Shown one piece after another: positions 26,718 to 36,115 of a stretch of DNA of 39,435 nucleotides (positions are counted from its first letter, which is position 1; every line of letters starts with the position of its first letter). Under the pieces are notes generated by a model. The model was not told the origin of the DNA, did not search any database, and worked only from the letters and a program-made list of their open reading frames with translations. A program made the position numbers and the translations under genes. Source of the DNA: Sphingomonadales bacterium EhC05 (GTDB lineage: Bacteria > Pseudomonadota > Alphaproteobacteria > Sphingomonadales > Sphingomonadaceae); contig LXYP01000016.1 of NCBI GenBank assembly GCA_001650955.1, positions 587 to 40,021 on the forward strand. Reading direction: 5' to 3'.

Positions 26718-28100
26718 ATGGCCGGATTTCGCTGCATTTCTCCCGTGGACGGATCAACCGTCTTCGAAGCGCCCTATTGCGATCCAACTAGCCTCAGCGA
26801 GATTCTCTCAAATTCCGCTGGTGCGCAAACGGCATGGGCAAATATGCCGCTGAGCGAGCGGATCGGATTCCTGCAGCGAGCGAGCGATATTCTATATGAC
26901 CAACGAGACGAGATAGGCCGCGAAATAACTCAGCAAATGGGTCGCCCCATCCGTTATAGTCCATCAGAACTTGCTGGTGTCAGAGAGCGAAGTGACATGA
27001 TGCTCGCGCTCGCGCCCACCGCCCTGGCTGACGTCAGACCAATCCAGAATAGCGGTTTTGAAACATGGATAGCGCGCGAACCGCTCGGCATAGTTGCCGT
27101 GCTGGCGCCTTGGAACTATCCCTTCCTCACGTCGATCAATGCGATCATCCCAGCGCTTGCCGCTGGCAATAGCGTGATATTGAAACATTCCGCCCAAACA
27201 CCGCTCACCGCGCTACGCTACAAACAGGCATTTGAATCCGCTGGTCTGCCCGAACATGTTTTCCAAACGATATTTCTGGACCATGATGGCGCCGCAAATC
27301 TGGTCAGCGATGCTCTAATTGATTATGTTGCATTTACCGGCTCGGTCGGCGGCGGACGTGCGATTAACCGCGCGCTGAGCGAGAAATTTATTGGTGCCGG
27401 ACTGGAACTCGGCGGCAAAGATCCAGCCTTTGTTCGCGAAGATGCCGATGTTGACAACGCCGCCGTAAATCTGGCCGACGGCTCCTTTTTCAATAGCGGA
27501 CAATCCTGCTGTGGTATCGAACGGATTTACGTGCACCGCAATATTTATGAGGCGTTCCTGAGCAAGATCATAGTGGAAGCCGAACAATTGAAACTCGGTG
27601 ATCCGACCGATCCGGATACCACATTAGGGCCACTCGCAAGCGCCAGCGGCGCCGATATGGTCCGCCGTCAAATCGCGGATGCCCTGGCAGCGGGAGCATC
27701 GGCAAATCTGCCGATCGATGACAATTGGGGCAGCGCCTATCTGGCGCCTCAGGTCTTGACCAATGTCTCACATGAAATGGATGTCATGACCGAAGAGAGC
27801 TTTGGACCTGTCGTCGGAATCATGCCGGTTGATGATGATGATCAAGCGATCGCGCTGATGAACGACAGTGAATATGGATTGACCGCATCTATTTGGAGCA
27901 ATGATCTGAACAGGGCCAAAATAATCGGCCAGCAGCTCGCGACGGGTACTGTTTTCCTGAACCGCTGTGACTATCTGGATCCCGCGCTAGCATGGACGGG
28001 GGTTAAAAATTCAGGTCGCGGATGCACATTATCATCGCTTGGCTATGAACAATTGACTCGCCCAAAATCCTATCATTTCAAATTACCGCAAGAGCTATGA
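26718..28100 (+). CDS. NAD(P)-dependent aldehyde dehydrogenase
   Basis: The 460-residue protein has all key residues of the aldehyde dehydrogenase superfamily: N133 in APWNYP, K156 in VILKHS, E230 in LELGGKDP and catalytic C264 in NSGQSCCG. It oxidises an aldehyde to a carboxylate; sequence alone does not reveal which one. ATG 26718 is used, with GGGA a few bases upstream. It is the first gene of a three-gene operon, and its stop overlaps the dioxygenase start. The divergent XRE-cupin gene is the obvious candidate regulator. Oxidation of a semialdehyde or betaine-aldehyde-like intermediate is plausible. Confidence 0.93.
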   Translation: MAGFRCISPVDGSTVFEAPYCDPTSLSEILSNSAGAQTAWANMPLSERIGFLQRASDILYDQRDEIGREITQQMGRPIRYSPSELAGVRERSDMMLALAPTALADVRPIQNSGFETWIAREPLGIVAVLAPWNYPFLTSINAIIPALAAGNSVILKHSAQTPLTALRYKQAFESAGLPEHVFQTIFLDHDGAANLVSDALIDYVAFTGSVGGGRAINRALSEKFIGAGLELGGKDPAFVREDADVDNAAVNLADGSFFNSGQSCCGIERIYVHRNIYEAFLSKIIVEAEQLKLGDPTDPDTTLGPLASASGADMVRRQIADALAAGASANLPIDDNWGSAYLAPQVLTNVSHEMDVMTEESFGPVVGIMPVDDDDQAIALMNDSEYGLTASIWSNDLNRAKIIGQQLATGTVFLNRCDYLDPALAWTGVKNSGRGCTLSSLGYEQLTRPKSYHFKLPQEL

Positions 28101-28960
28101 TCATGACAGAAACAGACTTTGACACAATCTCAGTGAAGCGACTAACCGGTGCCATGGGTGCCGAAATATCCGGCGTAAATCTGGCGTCCGATCTACCTGT
28201 CCAGCAGTTTGAAGAAATTCGCAAAGCGCTGTTCACTTATGGAGCTATCGGATTTCGCGATCAGAATCTGTCATTCGAAGATCACTATAATTTCGCGAAA
28301 CGCTTTGGATCGTTGGAAGTCCACCCGATCGTTAATGGCATGGAAGATTTCCCCGAAATCATCAAAATGCACAAGCCCGCAGGTGTTGCGGCCAGCTTTG
28401 GGGTCGGATGGCACACCGACAATAGTTTTTTCAAGAAGCCGAGCCTTGGCTCGATTGTCTATGCTGAAATCATACCGCCTCAAGGTGGTGATACTCTATT
28501 CTCCAATCAGCAGCTTGCATTCGAAACACTTTCAAATGGCATGAAAGACACATTGCGCGGGTTGACTGCCATCCACTCTGCCAATGATGCCTATACCTCT
28601 CCAACCGCCATGGAAAAATATGATGGAGATGGTCCCATCACATATAAGCATAGCGATATTATTGCCGAAAAAGTCGAACATCCGGTGATCATAAAACATC
28701 CGGTCACAGGCAAAGAAGCGCTCTATGTGAATCAGATGTTTATCAGTCACTTCAAGGGATGGACCGAGGAGGAAAGCGCCCCGTTGATCGATTATCTTTG
28801 CGCTCATGCGGTTCGCGAAGACTTCCAGTGCCGGTTCCGTTGGGAGAAAGGTAGCGTCGCGATGTGGGATAATCGGATGGTGCAGCATGCTGCACTGAAC
28901 GACTATGAGCAATATGAGCGTTTGCTCTATCGGATCACGGTCAACGGCGATGCGTTATAA
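28097..28960 (+). CDS. TauD/TfdA-family Fe(II)/2-oxoglutarate dioxygenase
   Basis: The 287-residue protein (285 from the alternative ATG 28103) has the iron triad HTD (H104, D106 from the second Met) and distal H262 in RMVQHAAL. The 2-oxoglutarate-binding Arg is in RLLYRITV (about R277). The N-terminal GAMGAEISGVNL is typical of the TauD/TfdA group. The family hydroxylates a substrate next to a heteroatom, often leading to C-S, C-O, C-N or C-P cleavage. Hydroxylation could release the aldehyde oxidised by the preceding enzyme; that is inference from operon order. ATG 28097 overlaps the dehydrogenase stop in an ATGA. Confidence 0.92.
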   Translation: MIMTETDFDTISVKRLTGAMGAEISGVNLASDLPVQQFEEIRKALFTYGAIGFRDQNLSFEDHYNFAKRFGSLEVHPIVNGMEDFPEIIKMHKPAGVAASFGVGWHTDNSFFKKPSLGSIVYAEIIPPQGGDTLFSNQQLAFETLSNGMKDTLRGLTAIHSANDAYTSPTAMEKYDGDGPITYKHSDIIAEKVEHPVIIKHPVTGKEALYVNQMFISHFKGWTEEESAPLIDYLCAHAVREDFQCRFRWEKGSVAMWDNRMVQHAALNDYEQYERLLYRITVNGDAL

Positions 28961-28975
28961 CGAGGATATGCCAGC

Positions 28976-29821
28976 ATGATAACCCTTCCGAAAAAGCTTC
29001 TGGTGATGGAGGGCTATAACCCCGCTGGCATAACCTCTTTGGCACAGGCTGGTGCGACGCAGGCCGCGATTTTATATAAACGCATGCTGTCACTATATGT
29101 TGATGGGGCGCAAATCGAGATTGCAGAAATCTCTGGAGATGAAGCGCCGAACATTGATATTCACAAATATGGCGGTGTCTGCTGGACCGGCTCCAACCTG
29201 TTTTTTTCCGCCGCAGACAACGTCGTCCAGCGGCATATTGACCGATGCCGCGAATTTTTTGCTGCCGGAATTCCGCAAATTGGCAGTTGCTGGGGTGCCC
29301 AATTGGCAGCCGTCGCAGCTGGAGGGAAATGCGAACTCAACCCAAAGGGCCGTGAATTTGGAATAGCACGCAAGATATTGCTTAACGACGCCGGAAAAAA
29401 CCACCCGATGTTTGCTGGAAAGCGTTCGGTTTTTGACGGATTGGTATCCCATGCAGATATCGTCACTGAGCTGCCCGCGAGCGCAACATTATTGGCCGGA
29501 AATATTTTTGCACCCGTTCAAGCCCTTGATGTCAGGTTGGGACAAGGATCTTTCTGGGCCTTTCAATATCATCCCGAATATGATCTGTCTGAAATCGCAG
29601 CATTGGCACTGGTCCGCCAGGATGGACTGATCGAACAGGGCTCTTTCAAGGATCGAGCCGCCGTTCAGGAATTCGTCAAGGACATGAACGACCTGCAACA
29701 GGACATCTCACGATCCGACTTGATGTGGAAATGGGGCATCGATGAAGATTTGCTTGATGAGCAATATCGGACATTGGAAATCAAAAACTGGCTGACGCAT
29801 TTTTTCGCCGAGCGAGAGTGA
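28976..29821 (+). CDS. Class I glutamine amidotransferase-like protein (GMP-synthase-like)
   Basis: The 281-residue protein has the triad of class I glutamine amidotransferases: nucleophile C105 in GSCWGAQLAAVAAGG and H199/E201 in FQYHPEYD. It resembles stand-alone GMP-synthase-like amidotransferases that hydrolyse a gamma-glutamyl amide bond. In an amine or amino acid catabolic operon such an enzyme may remove a gamma-glutamyl group, as PuuD does in putrescine breakdown. No gamma-glutamyl ligase (PuuA) or oxidase (PuuB) is present, so the parallel is incomplete. The C-terminal 80 residues past the GATase core (RSDLMWKWGIDEDLLD) are common in this subgroup. It starts 15 bases after the dioxygenase stop, with GAGGA upstream. 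Confidence 0.88.
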   Translation: MITLPKKLLVMEGYNPAGITSLAQAGATQAAILYKRMLSLYVDGAQIEIAEISGDEAPNIDIHKYGGVCWTGSNLFFSAADNVVQRHIDRCREFFAAGIPQIGSCWGAQLAAVAAGGKCELNPKGREFGIARKILLNDAGKNHPMFAGKRSVFDGLVSHADIVTELPASATLLAGNIFAPVQALDVRLGQGSFWAFQYHPEYDLSEIAALALVRQDGLIEQGSFKDRAAVQEFVKDMNDLQQDISRSDLMWKWGIDEDLLDEQYRTLEIKNWLTHFFAERE

Positions 29822-29972
29822 ATTCCAATCCCGACAAGATGAAATCAATGTTCAACCAATCAGCACGGATGCCGCGACGTGACCGTGGTGGTGAGCGCTG
29901 GCCGGACCAGTTAACATCCGCCGCCGAAACAAGACCATTCCGACACTTGCAGCCGATGTGACCGCCAAAAGC

Positions 29973-32540
29973 TCAAAAAAATTGTCGCAAGTTGATCGAG
30001 ATTTCCTCGCGAGCCTCATTTGCGGACAAAATAATGCCGGGCGACACAAATGATGTATGAATCTGACCAGGATAGGTGATGTTGCGCGCATCCGTCCCAG
30101 CTGCGTGCAACGCCTCTGCATAATCGCGACCCTGGTCGCGCAGCGGATCGAATTCCGCCGTGACAATCAGTGTTTTGGGAAGATTTGACAAATCCTTGGC
30201 ACGCAAGGGAGATGCCTTGGGATCAATACGATCCGCGGGATCAGCATAAAGATCCCAGAACCAGTCCATCATCGCCTTGGTGAGGACATAGCCCTCTCCA
30301 TTCTCCGTCATTGAAGGACGCATATCATTGGCATCCAAAGCAGGCGTAATCAGGACCTGGCCCTTGATCGCCGGCCCTCCCTGGTCGCGTGCATATTGGC
30401 ACACATAAGCTGCAATCGTGCCGCCAGCGCTCCACCCACAAACGGCCAGTTCGCCCGAAATGGCTCCAAGATTTTCGGCTTCTTCCGCGACCCATTGCAA
30501 TGCTGCCACACCGTCATCTGCGGCCGCGGGAAACTGGCTTTCCGGTGCATGGCGATAATTGGCCGACAGGATGATCATGTTCGAACGCACGCATAAATCT
30601 CGGCAAAAGGCGTCATCAGAAGTGTGATCACCAAGCACCCAGCCGCCGCCATGAAAATATAATGTCAGAGGATGCGGGCCCGGCGTGTCAGGACGGTAGA
30701 GACGATATTCCAGAGAGCCGCCTGCTCCGGGATAGGTGCCATCTATCACCTCACCAACAGCCGGACCTGGAGGGCTGCCAGCGTTCATCGCAATAGACAT
30801 TTCCCGAGCGTCCTCTGCAGCCAAGGTCTCCATGGCAGGCAGATTCATTTCCGCAATGGCCTCGAGCATGCTGACAACATCGGGCTGCTGGCGCCGGACC
30901 AGACCATCATTGCAGCGCGTGCCATGCGGTCCTGAAAATTTGAAACCTAGATAGTCTTGTGCAGCGACGTCATTGCAAGCTCTGCGATAGCCGCCAACAC
31001 CACCAACATAGGGCAGACAGACACGCGGTTTGCCTGGGACATTGGCACCCATATACCAGGAGTTGGCGAGCGGAAATAACGTCAGGTCACTCCACGCGGT
31101 GCCAAATTCGACCCAACCATTTTCCGCGGTTGGTGTTGCTTCGATAACGTCCAAATCTTTGGCCTTCATATAGGCGATACAATCGGTGATCCAGTCCACA
31201 TGCTGTTCGATAGATACCATCATATTCGACAAAACCGACGGGCTGCCCGGGCCGGTTATCATGAAGAAATTCGGGAAATCCGAGACAGCTATGCCGAGAT
31301 AGCTCACCGCTCCATCGGCCCATTTATCCTTCAGCGACAGATTGTTACATCCATGAATATCAATCGCCAGCAACGCACCGGTCATCGCATCAAATCCGGT
31401 GGCAAAAACAATTGCATCAAATTCGAAGCTCTGGTCCGCCGTTCTGATACCGGTTTCAGTAATCTCGACAATCGGGTTTTTCCGAATATCCACCAAATTG
31501 ACATTGGGCTTGTTGAATGTCTCAAAATAACCGCTGTCGAGGCAGGCCCGCTTTGTGCAAATCGGAAAGCTGTTCGGGCTCAGGCTATCGGCCAGCGCAG
31601 GATCATCAATGACGCTGCGGATTTTTGTGCGGACAAATTCGGCAAATGTGTCATTGGCCTTCTCATTGGTCATCAGGTCGCCAAATTCGGTGCTGAGATG
31701 AGGTATCGCGCCCTTGTTCCACAGCGCCTCATAACGTGCGTTTCGTTCTTCGTCCGAGACCATGAAGGCGAAGTCGACAGTCTCTTTCCCAGGGACCCCA
31801 ACCGGCGTCCATCGCGCCTCTTCGCGATATTCCTGATAGCGTTTTTTTATCGCAAGCTTTTCTTCCGAAATCGGCCCATTGCCTGCCGGTATCGAGTAGT
31901 TGGCCGTGCGCTGGAAAACGGTGGTGCTATCGGCCTCGCTCGCGATGAGAGGGATCGATTGAATGCCAGAGGAACCCGTGCCAATAATACCGACTCGTTT
32001 GCCTGAAAAATCAACACCCTCGTGCGGCCAGCTATGGGTTTTATATGTTTCACCTTGAAAACGGTCCGAACCCGAGATGTCAATATTCTTGGGCTGCGAG
32101 AGACAACCAGTGGCCATGATAAAAAATTGACAATCTATCGTCCGACCGTCTTCAGTGGTCACTGCCCACCTGGATGTCTCCTCATTCCAGACCGATTTCG
32201 CCACGCGCGTATTGAATGTGATATCGCGGCGCAGATCATGTTTTTCGGCCACATGCCGGGCATAGTTCAATATCTCAGGTTGAGTGGCATATTTCTCCGT
32301 CCACTCCCATTCCTGCTCCAATTCAGGATCAAAACTGTAAGAATAGTCGATGCTTTCGATATCGCAGCGCGCACCCGGATATCGGTTCCAATACCAGGTC
32401 CCACCGACATCGCCACCCGCTTCAAATGCTATGGCGGACAAGCCCATTTGACGCAGTCGATGCAGCAGATAAAGGCCGGCAAAACCGGCTCCGACGACGA
32501 CAACAGCGGGATTCTCAATCTTTATATCGGGCACAGCCAT
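29973..32540 (-). CDS. Fused Baeyer-Villiger-type flavin monooxygenase and alpha/beta-hydrolase esterase
   Basis: The 855-residue protein joins two enzymes. Residues about 1-545 are a class B flavin monooxygenase. It has an FAD site GAGFAG (17-22), an NADPH site GTGSSG (187-192) and the fingerprint [12 protein letters not shown] (161-172). Also present is a KR pair at 330-331, where the catalytic Arg of phenylacetone/cyclohexanone monooxygenases falls. Residues about 600-855 are a hormone-sensitive-lipase-type esterase: oxyanion HGGG (630-633), nucleophile S704 in GWSAG, D798 and H828. Together they could insert oxygen beside a ketone and hydrolyse the ester formed. Position 167 of the fingerprint is Lys instead of the usual His. 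ATG 32540 has GGAG directly abutting, so the start is uncertain; TTG 32549 is an alternative. It stands alone in its transcription unit. Confidence 0.9.
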   Translation of the reverse strand: MAVPDIKIENPAVVVVGAGFAGLYLLHRLRQMGLSAIAFEAGGDVGGTWYWNRYPGARCDIESIDYSYSFDPELEQEWEWTEKYATQPEILNYARHVAEKHDLRRDITFNTRVAKSVWNEETSRWAVTTEDGRTIDCQFFIMATGCLSQPKNIDISGSDRFQGETYKTHSWPHEGVDFSGKRVGIIGTGSSGIQSIPLIASEADSTTVFQRTANYSIPAGNGPISEEKLAIKKRYQEYREEARWTPVGVPGKETVDFAFMVSDEERNARYEALWNKGAIPHLSTEFGDLMTNEKANDTFAEFVRTKIRSVIDDPALADSLSPNSFPICTKRACLDSGYFETFNKPNVNLVDIRKNPIVEITETGIRTADQSFEFDAIVFATGFDAMTGALLAIDIHGCNNLSLKDKWADGAVSYLGIAVSDFPNFFMITGPGSPSVLSNMMVSIEQHVDWITDCIAYMKAKDLDVIEATPTAENGWVEFGTAWSDLTLFPLANSWYMGANVPGKPRVCLPYVGGVGGYRRACNDVAAQDYLGFKFSGPHGTRCNDGLVRRQQPDVVSMLEAIAEMNLPAMETLAAEDAREMSIAMNAGSPPGPAVGEVIDGTYPGAGGSLEYRLYRPDTPGPHPLTLYFHGGGWVLGDHTSDDAFCRDLCVRSNMIILSANYRHAPESQFPAAADDGVAALQWVAEEAENLGAISGELAVCGWSAGGTIAAYVCQYARDQGGPAIKGQVLITPALDANDMRPSMTENGEGYVLTKAMMDWFWDLYADPADRIDPKASPLRAKDLSNLPKTLIVTAEFDPLRDQGRDYAEALHAAGTDARNITYPGQIHTSFVSPGIILSANEAREEISINLRQFF

Positions 32541-32815
32541 CTCCAGCAATTAGAAGGGATATCGAAATTTTTTAGATATGATTTACAATCGCATCCCTGC
32601 CTCTTCCTAGTCGACGAAAAGTCGAATGTAAAACATCCGAGGTTAGATTTGCTTTTGGAGAGCAAGCAACTGACGGAGCATGATAATATCCGTTTTCAGG
32701 ATGAAACCTGAACGAGGCCGGTGACCGCCAATATCCCGAAGATATTCACTACCGTCGAATAGGTTGATCAATCTATTTGCACGGATAAAATTGACGTTGT
32801 GATATAGTCATTTTT

Positions 32816-34384
32816 TCAGTCTGCGTTCGATTTCCTTCGTTCTCTTGCGATGCGACGTTCGCGTCTTTTTGCAACAAGTGAATCGGCTTCTCCAGGCGCA
32901 TAATACGTTCGACCATCGCCGGTTGCGCGCGCCTGGACAATCAGTCCGTTGGGCAAGATATGCAAACGTTCGAGATCGGCGCTGATCAGGCGGCCTTTGA
33001 ATACGAACCCCTCTAGCGGTTCTGCTTTCAGCCATTCATCCGCTTTCCGCAAGCCATCATCATAATCTTTTGAAAAATCATAGCTGATTTTGCCGATAAG
33101 TTCCTCATCGATTTCATCCTTACTCACCGCACCAACCAGCCTGTTGAACAAGCGGCTATTGGTTCGGCTGATGATCGACAGATTTGAAATGCCAATGATC
33201 TTATTGACAAGATCCAGCCGCGGCTTTGCTATGATCCAGATTTTTCCTTCGACATCACCCAGCCAGCGTATTGGCTCTTGAATGGTCAAGCCTATTCCAA
33301 TGGCGATCTTGCCGCCATCCACAGCGAATATCTCGACATCATCAAAGCGCGCTTGAACCTGTTTTCCGTCTTCCATTTTGACGGTTTGAAATCCTCCGAG
33401 CTGCAATGCCCGTTCAACTGGTTTCTGAAACACCGAATAGGGAATATGAAATGGCACCTGCACGCGAATTCCGTCGGGCGGCAGTGACGCCATCAGATTA
33501 GGCAGAGGGCTTGCTTCCGGGTCTGTCGGCCGACTTCCAAAAATCGTCTCCGTTTGGGCGCGTGCAGCAAGGTTGACGACAAGACGCCGGTTGCGAACCG
33601 TATATCCGGCAAAGCCGATTTGCTGCGGCGTGAACCGCACCCAGATTTCTGGATCAGACTTGGCTCGGGCCGAAGTGAAGCCTTTGGCCCAGATTGCCTG
33701 TGCTTTTTCTCGTGCCTTCAGTTTGCGGATGAGTTGCGGCAGCCGTTTCTCGATTTGCGCGGTAATTTTTCGAATTTCCGGGTCAACGCGCGATGAAAAC
33801 TCAATCCGCTGATCCAAAAAATTGACGCCAATCTTCTTGCCCCACTTATAGTCAACATCGATTTTTGCCGAAGGCTGCCAGTCCTGACTCAAGGCAAGTT
33901 TTGCGCGCATTGTCACGAGCATCGAACCCGTGGCGGTTTCCCGTTTCACAATGCCGCCAATATTCTGCGCCTGAATGTTCGTGTTCACCGGGATGGTAAT
34001 TGTCAGATATTGCCCGGCCCCGTTAAGTCGAATGCGCCCACGATCAACCTTGCCGACCAGTCGGCACGATATATCCGGGATCAGTTTTGATTTTGTTTTC
34101 AGGCATATTTTTTGTGGCTCGTTGATATCCGCCAGTCGCCAAGGAACTTCTCTGTTCAGAATGTCCTCGAATATCTGTAAACTGCCGCTGACAGGAATGA
34201 GAATGGTTGACGTCTGATTTTCCAGACGAACTTTCGTTCTGATCTGTGTGGGCTCGGGTTTCGGCGGTGGTGGATCTAATCCATGGAGAAACGCAAAAAC
34301 AACAAGCAGCACTGCAATTAGAACGACCAGAAGACAAGCGGCACCAATCTTGATGGTTCGCTTTGAGAGACTGATCATCATCAT
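32816..34384 (-). CDS. DUF4403 family membrane-anchored protein
   Basis: The 522-residue protein starts with one membrane helix (about 8-33, IKIGAACLLVVLIAVLLVVFAF) and a Pro-rich stretch (DPPPPKPEP). A long beta-rich region follows that I place in the DUF4403 family from its overall pattern (VRLENQTSTILIPVSGSLQ, repeats with DVDYKWG, lipid-binding-like folds). Members are thought to be periplasmic-facing and may have tandem BPI/LolA-like folds, but the function is not established. The C-terminus is strongly basic (AKRRERRIARERRKS). GGGAG lies 5 bases before ATG 34384. Two more ATGs follow at once. It may be translationally coupled to an upstream start-less frame (34381-34698). Confidence 0.75.
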   Translation of the reverse strand: MMMISLSKRTIKIGAACLLVVLIAVLLVVFAFLHGLDPPPPKPEPTQIRTKVRLENQTSTILIPVSGSLQIFEDILNREVPWRLADINEPQKICLKTKSKLIPDISCRLVGKVDRGRIRLNGAGQYLTITIPVNTNIQAQNIGGIVKRETATGSMLVTMRAKLALSQDWQPSAKIDVDYKWGKKIGVNFLDQRIEFSSRVDPEIRKITAQIEKRLPQLIRKLKAREKAQAIWAKGFTSARAKSDPEIWVRFTPQQIGFAGYTVRNRRLVVNLAARAQTETIFGSRPTDPEASPLPNLMASLPPDGIRVQVPFHIPYSVFQKPVERALQLGGFQTVKMEDGKQVQARFDDVEIFAVDGGKIAIGIGLTIQEPIRWLGDVEGKIWIIAKPRLDLVNKIIGISNLSIISRTNSRLFNRLVGAVSKDEIDEELIGKISYDFSKDYDDGLRKADEWLKAEPLEGFVFKGRLISADLERLHILPNGLIVQARATGDGRTYYAPGEADSLVAKRRERRIARERRKSNAD

Positions 34385-34698
34385 TCTATCTCCCGGTGAA
34401 CCTTATCGAACAAACCGCCCATTCGCACATGGCCAGCTTGTCTCACATTTGTTTCATTCAGAAAAGCCGCAATGATTTGCGCCGAGATTTGACGCTTTAT
34501 CTCGATTAAAACAGATTTCAGTGGCTCGGCTTCGAAGTCACGATAAAACGGAACCAAAAATAATTCGACATGATACCGATAAGCACAGCAAATTGCCCCA
34601 AAAAGAGCATCTTCGTGCCTGAATATGTGGGAGCCAATCAGGGCTTTTGAATATTCGGGGTTGTTGAAATCGTTCCTATCGGACAGGCTGACACCCTT
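34381..34698 (-). other. Possible unannotated or degraded small coding frame without ATG
   Basis: On the minus strand the frame between an in-frame TGA (34699-34701) and TGA (34381-34383) is open for 105 codons. It reads like protein (LIGSHIFRHEDALFGAICC, HVELFLVPFYRDFEAEPLK). It ends overlapping the DUF4403 start in ATGATG, an arrangement seen in coupled genes. It contains no ATG until nine tenths of the way in, so it would need a rare start or is the 3' part of a gene broken upstream. I do not recognise it. The rest of the 34385-34819 gap holds nothing further I can name except the upstream region of the GltS-type gene. Confidence 0.3.
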
Positions 34699-34819
34699 TC
34701 AATGCAGATCATTAGACCAAACAAAGAATAATGCGGGCGAGTGCACCTGGCGGCGCAATGAAAGATGACTAGCCTATGCCTTCTGTCAACATGAACAATG
34801 TGGAGCAATAGACCGAAAT

Positions 34820-36037
34820 ATGGAATTTTTATCCGATAGCGTCATTCAACTGGATAGCTTTATAACCCTGACGCTAGGTATCATCGTATTGTTCATCGGT
34901 ATCAAGATCACCGCGCGAATCCGCTTCCTGCAAAAATATAATATTCCTGAGCCAGTGACCGGCGGTATCTTTGCATCGCTTGCGGCTTTGGCCCTATACT
35001 TGGTTGGCGGATGGGAAGTAGAATATGATCTGTTCACCCGCGATGTATTTCTCATCTATTTTTTTACGGCCATCGGTATCAACGCTCGTATTACCCAGCT
35101 TCTGTCTGGAGGCAAGCCGCTGCTTTTGCTGTTGGGACTAACTCTCACATATCTGGTTATACAGGATACGGTAGGTTATTTTAGTGCGCTCGCTATCGGT
35201 CAACCAGGCGGTGTCGGATTGCTGGTCGGCTCTGCCGCATTGGCAGGAGGTCATGGCACTGCCATCGCTTGGGCACCGACGATTGCCGAAGCGCAAGGTG
35301 TTACCAATGCTTTGGAAATTGGAGTCGCGGCGGCGACGATTGGACTGGTCATCGCGAGCTTGATCGGCGGCCCGATAGCGAGCTTTCTTTTGTCCCGGCA
35401 TAAATTGCAAAGCGAAGAAGATTCCAAGCTCCTGGTTGGCATAGAATATGACAAGGAAGAGCGCACCTCCATCACCCATTTGAACATCATGGGATCTATC
35501 CTGATCATTCATGTGGCAATGATCTTTGGATATATGTTGAATGAGATATTGGCTGAAATGGGATTGAAACTGCCATTGTTCGTGTCCTGCATGATGATCG
35601 CCATATTGATGACCAACACAATTCCGATGCTTTTCAAGAAAGTCTCCTGGCCAGCCGGTTCAAATGCCCTGGCGATCATATCGGATTTTTCGCTTGGATT
35701 GTTCATAGCGATGTCGTTGATGGGAATGCAGCTTTGGGAAGTGGCCGACTTGGCAGGCCCATTATTCTTCTTGCTTGCGGCTCAAGTGGCTGTGACAGTC
35801 CTATTCATACTTTTTGTGGTATTCCCGGTGATGGGCCGCAACTATTTTGCAGCAGTGTTAAGCGCCGGCTTTGCTGGTTTCGGACTCGGTGCAACTCCGA
35901 CGGCCATCGCCAATATGTCAGCAGTTGCCAAATCGCACGGCCCGTCACCTACAGCATTCATCATCGTCCCGTTGGTAGGAGCATTTTTTGTCGATATCGC
36001 CAATTCGTTTCTGCTCCAGTTTTTTCTTTCGCTTTGA
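34820..36037 (+). CDS. gltS: GltS-type sodium/glutamate symporter
   Basis: The 405-residue membrane protein matches the glutamate:sodium symporter family: NIPEPVTGGIFASL near the start, SAALAGGHGTAIAW in the middle and GFGLGATPTAIANMSAVAKSHGPSPTAFIIVPLVGAFFVDIAN near the end. The last two carry the family's reentrant-loop Gly motifs. It imports glutamate with sodium at the inner membrane. Length is standard. The ribosome site is weak (GGAG about 14 bases from ATG 34820). It is followed after 78 bases by the DUF2092 gene, which has its own ribosome site. Confidence 0.92.
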   Translation: MEFLSDSVIQLDSFITLTLGIIVLFIGIKITARIRFLQKYNIPEPVTGGIFASLAALALYLVGGWEVEYDLFTRDVFLIYFFTAIGINARITQLLSGGKPLLLLLGLTLTYLVIQDTVGYFSALAIGQPGGVGLLVGSAALAGGHGTAIAWAPTIAEAQGVTNALEIGVAAATIGLVIASLIGGPIASFLLSRHKLQSEEDSKLLVGIEYDKEERTSITHLNIMGSILIIHVAMIFGYMLNEILAEMGLKLPLFVSCMMIAILMTNTIPMLFKKVSWPAGSNALAIISDFSLGLFIAMSLMGMQLWEVADLAGPLFFLLAAQVAVTVLFILFVVFPVMGRNYFAAVLSAGFAGFGLGATPTAIANMSAVAKSHGPSPTAFIIVPLVGAFFVDIANSFLLQFFLSL

Positions 36038-36115
36038 AGAGATCACCAGATGAGTGTAAGCGATACCCTTCGGCTATTGGATTTCGGCCAAAGAATTGAT
36101 CAAAGGATATATCCC

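Noticed and set aside
26008-29821. Straight assignment of the cluster to the Puu putrescine pathway
   Set aside because: The regulator, dehydrogenase and amidotransferase types fit, but there is no gamma-glutamyl-putrescine synthetase or oxidase, and a TauD-type dioxygenase is present instead.
31200-32006. 268-codon plus-strand frame across the monooxygenase gene
   Set aside because: It is antisense to a well-supported coding region and its translation looks like random sequence.
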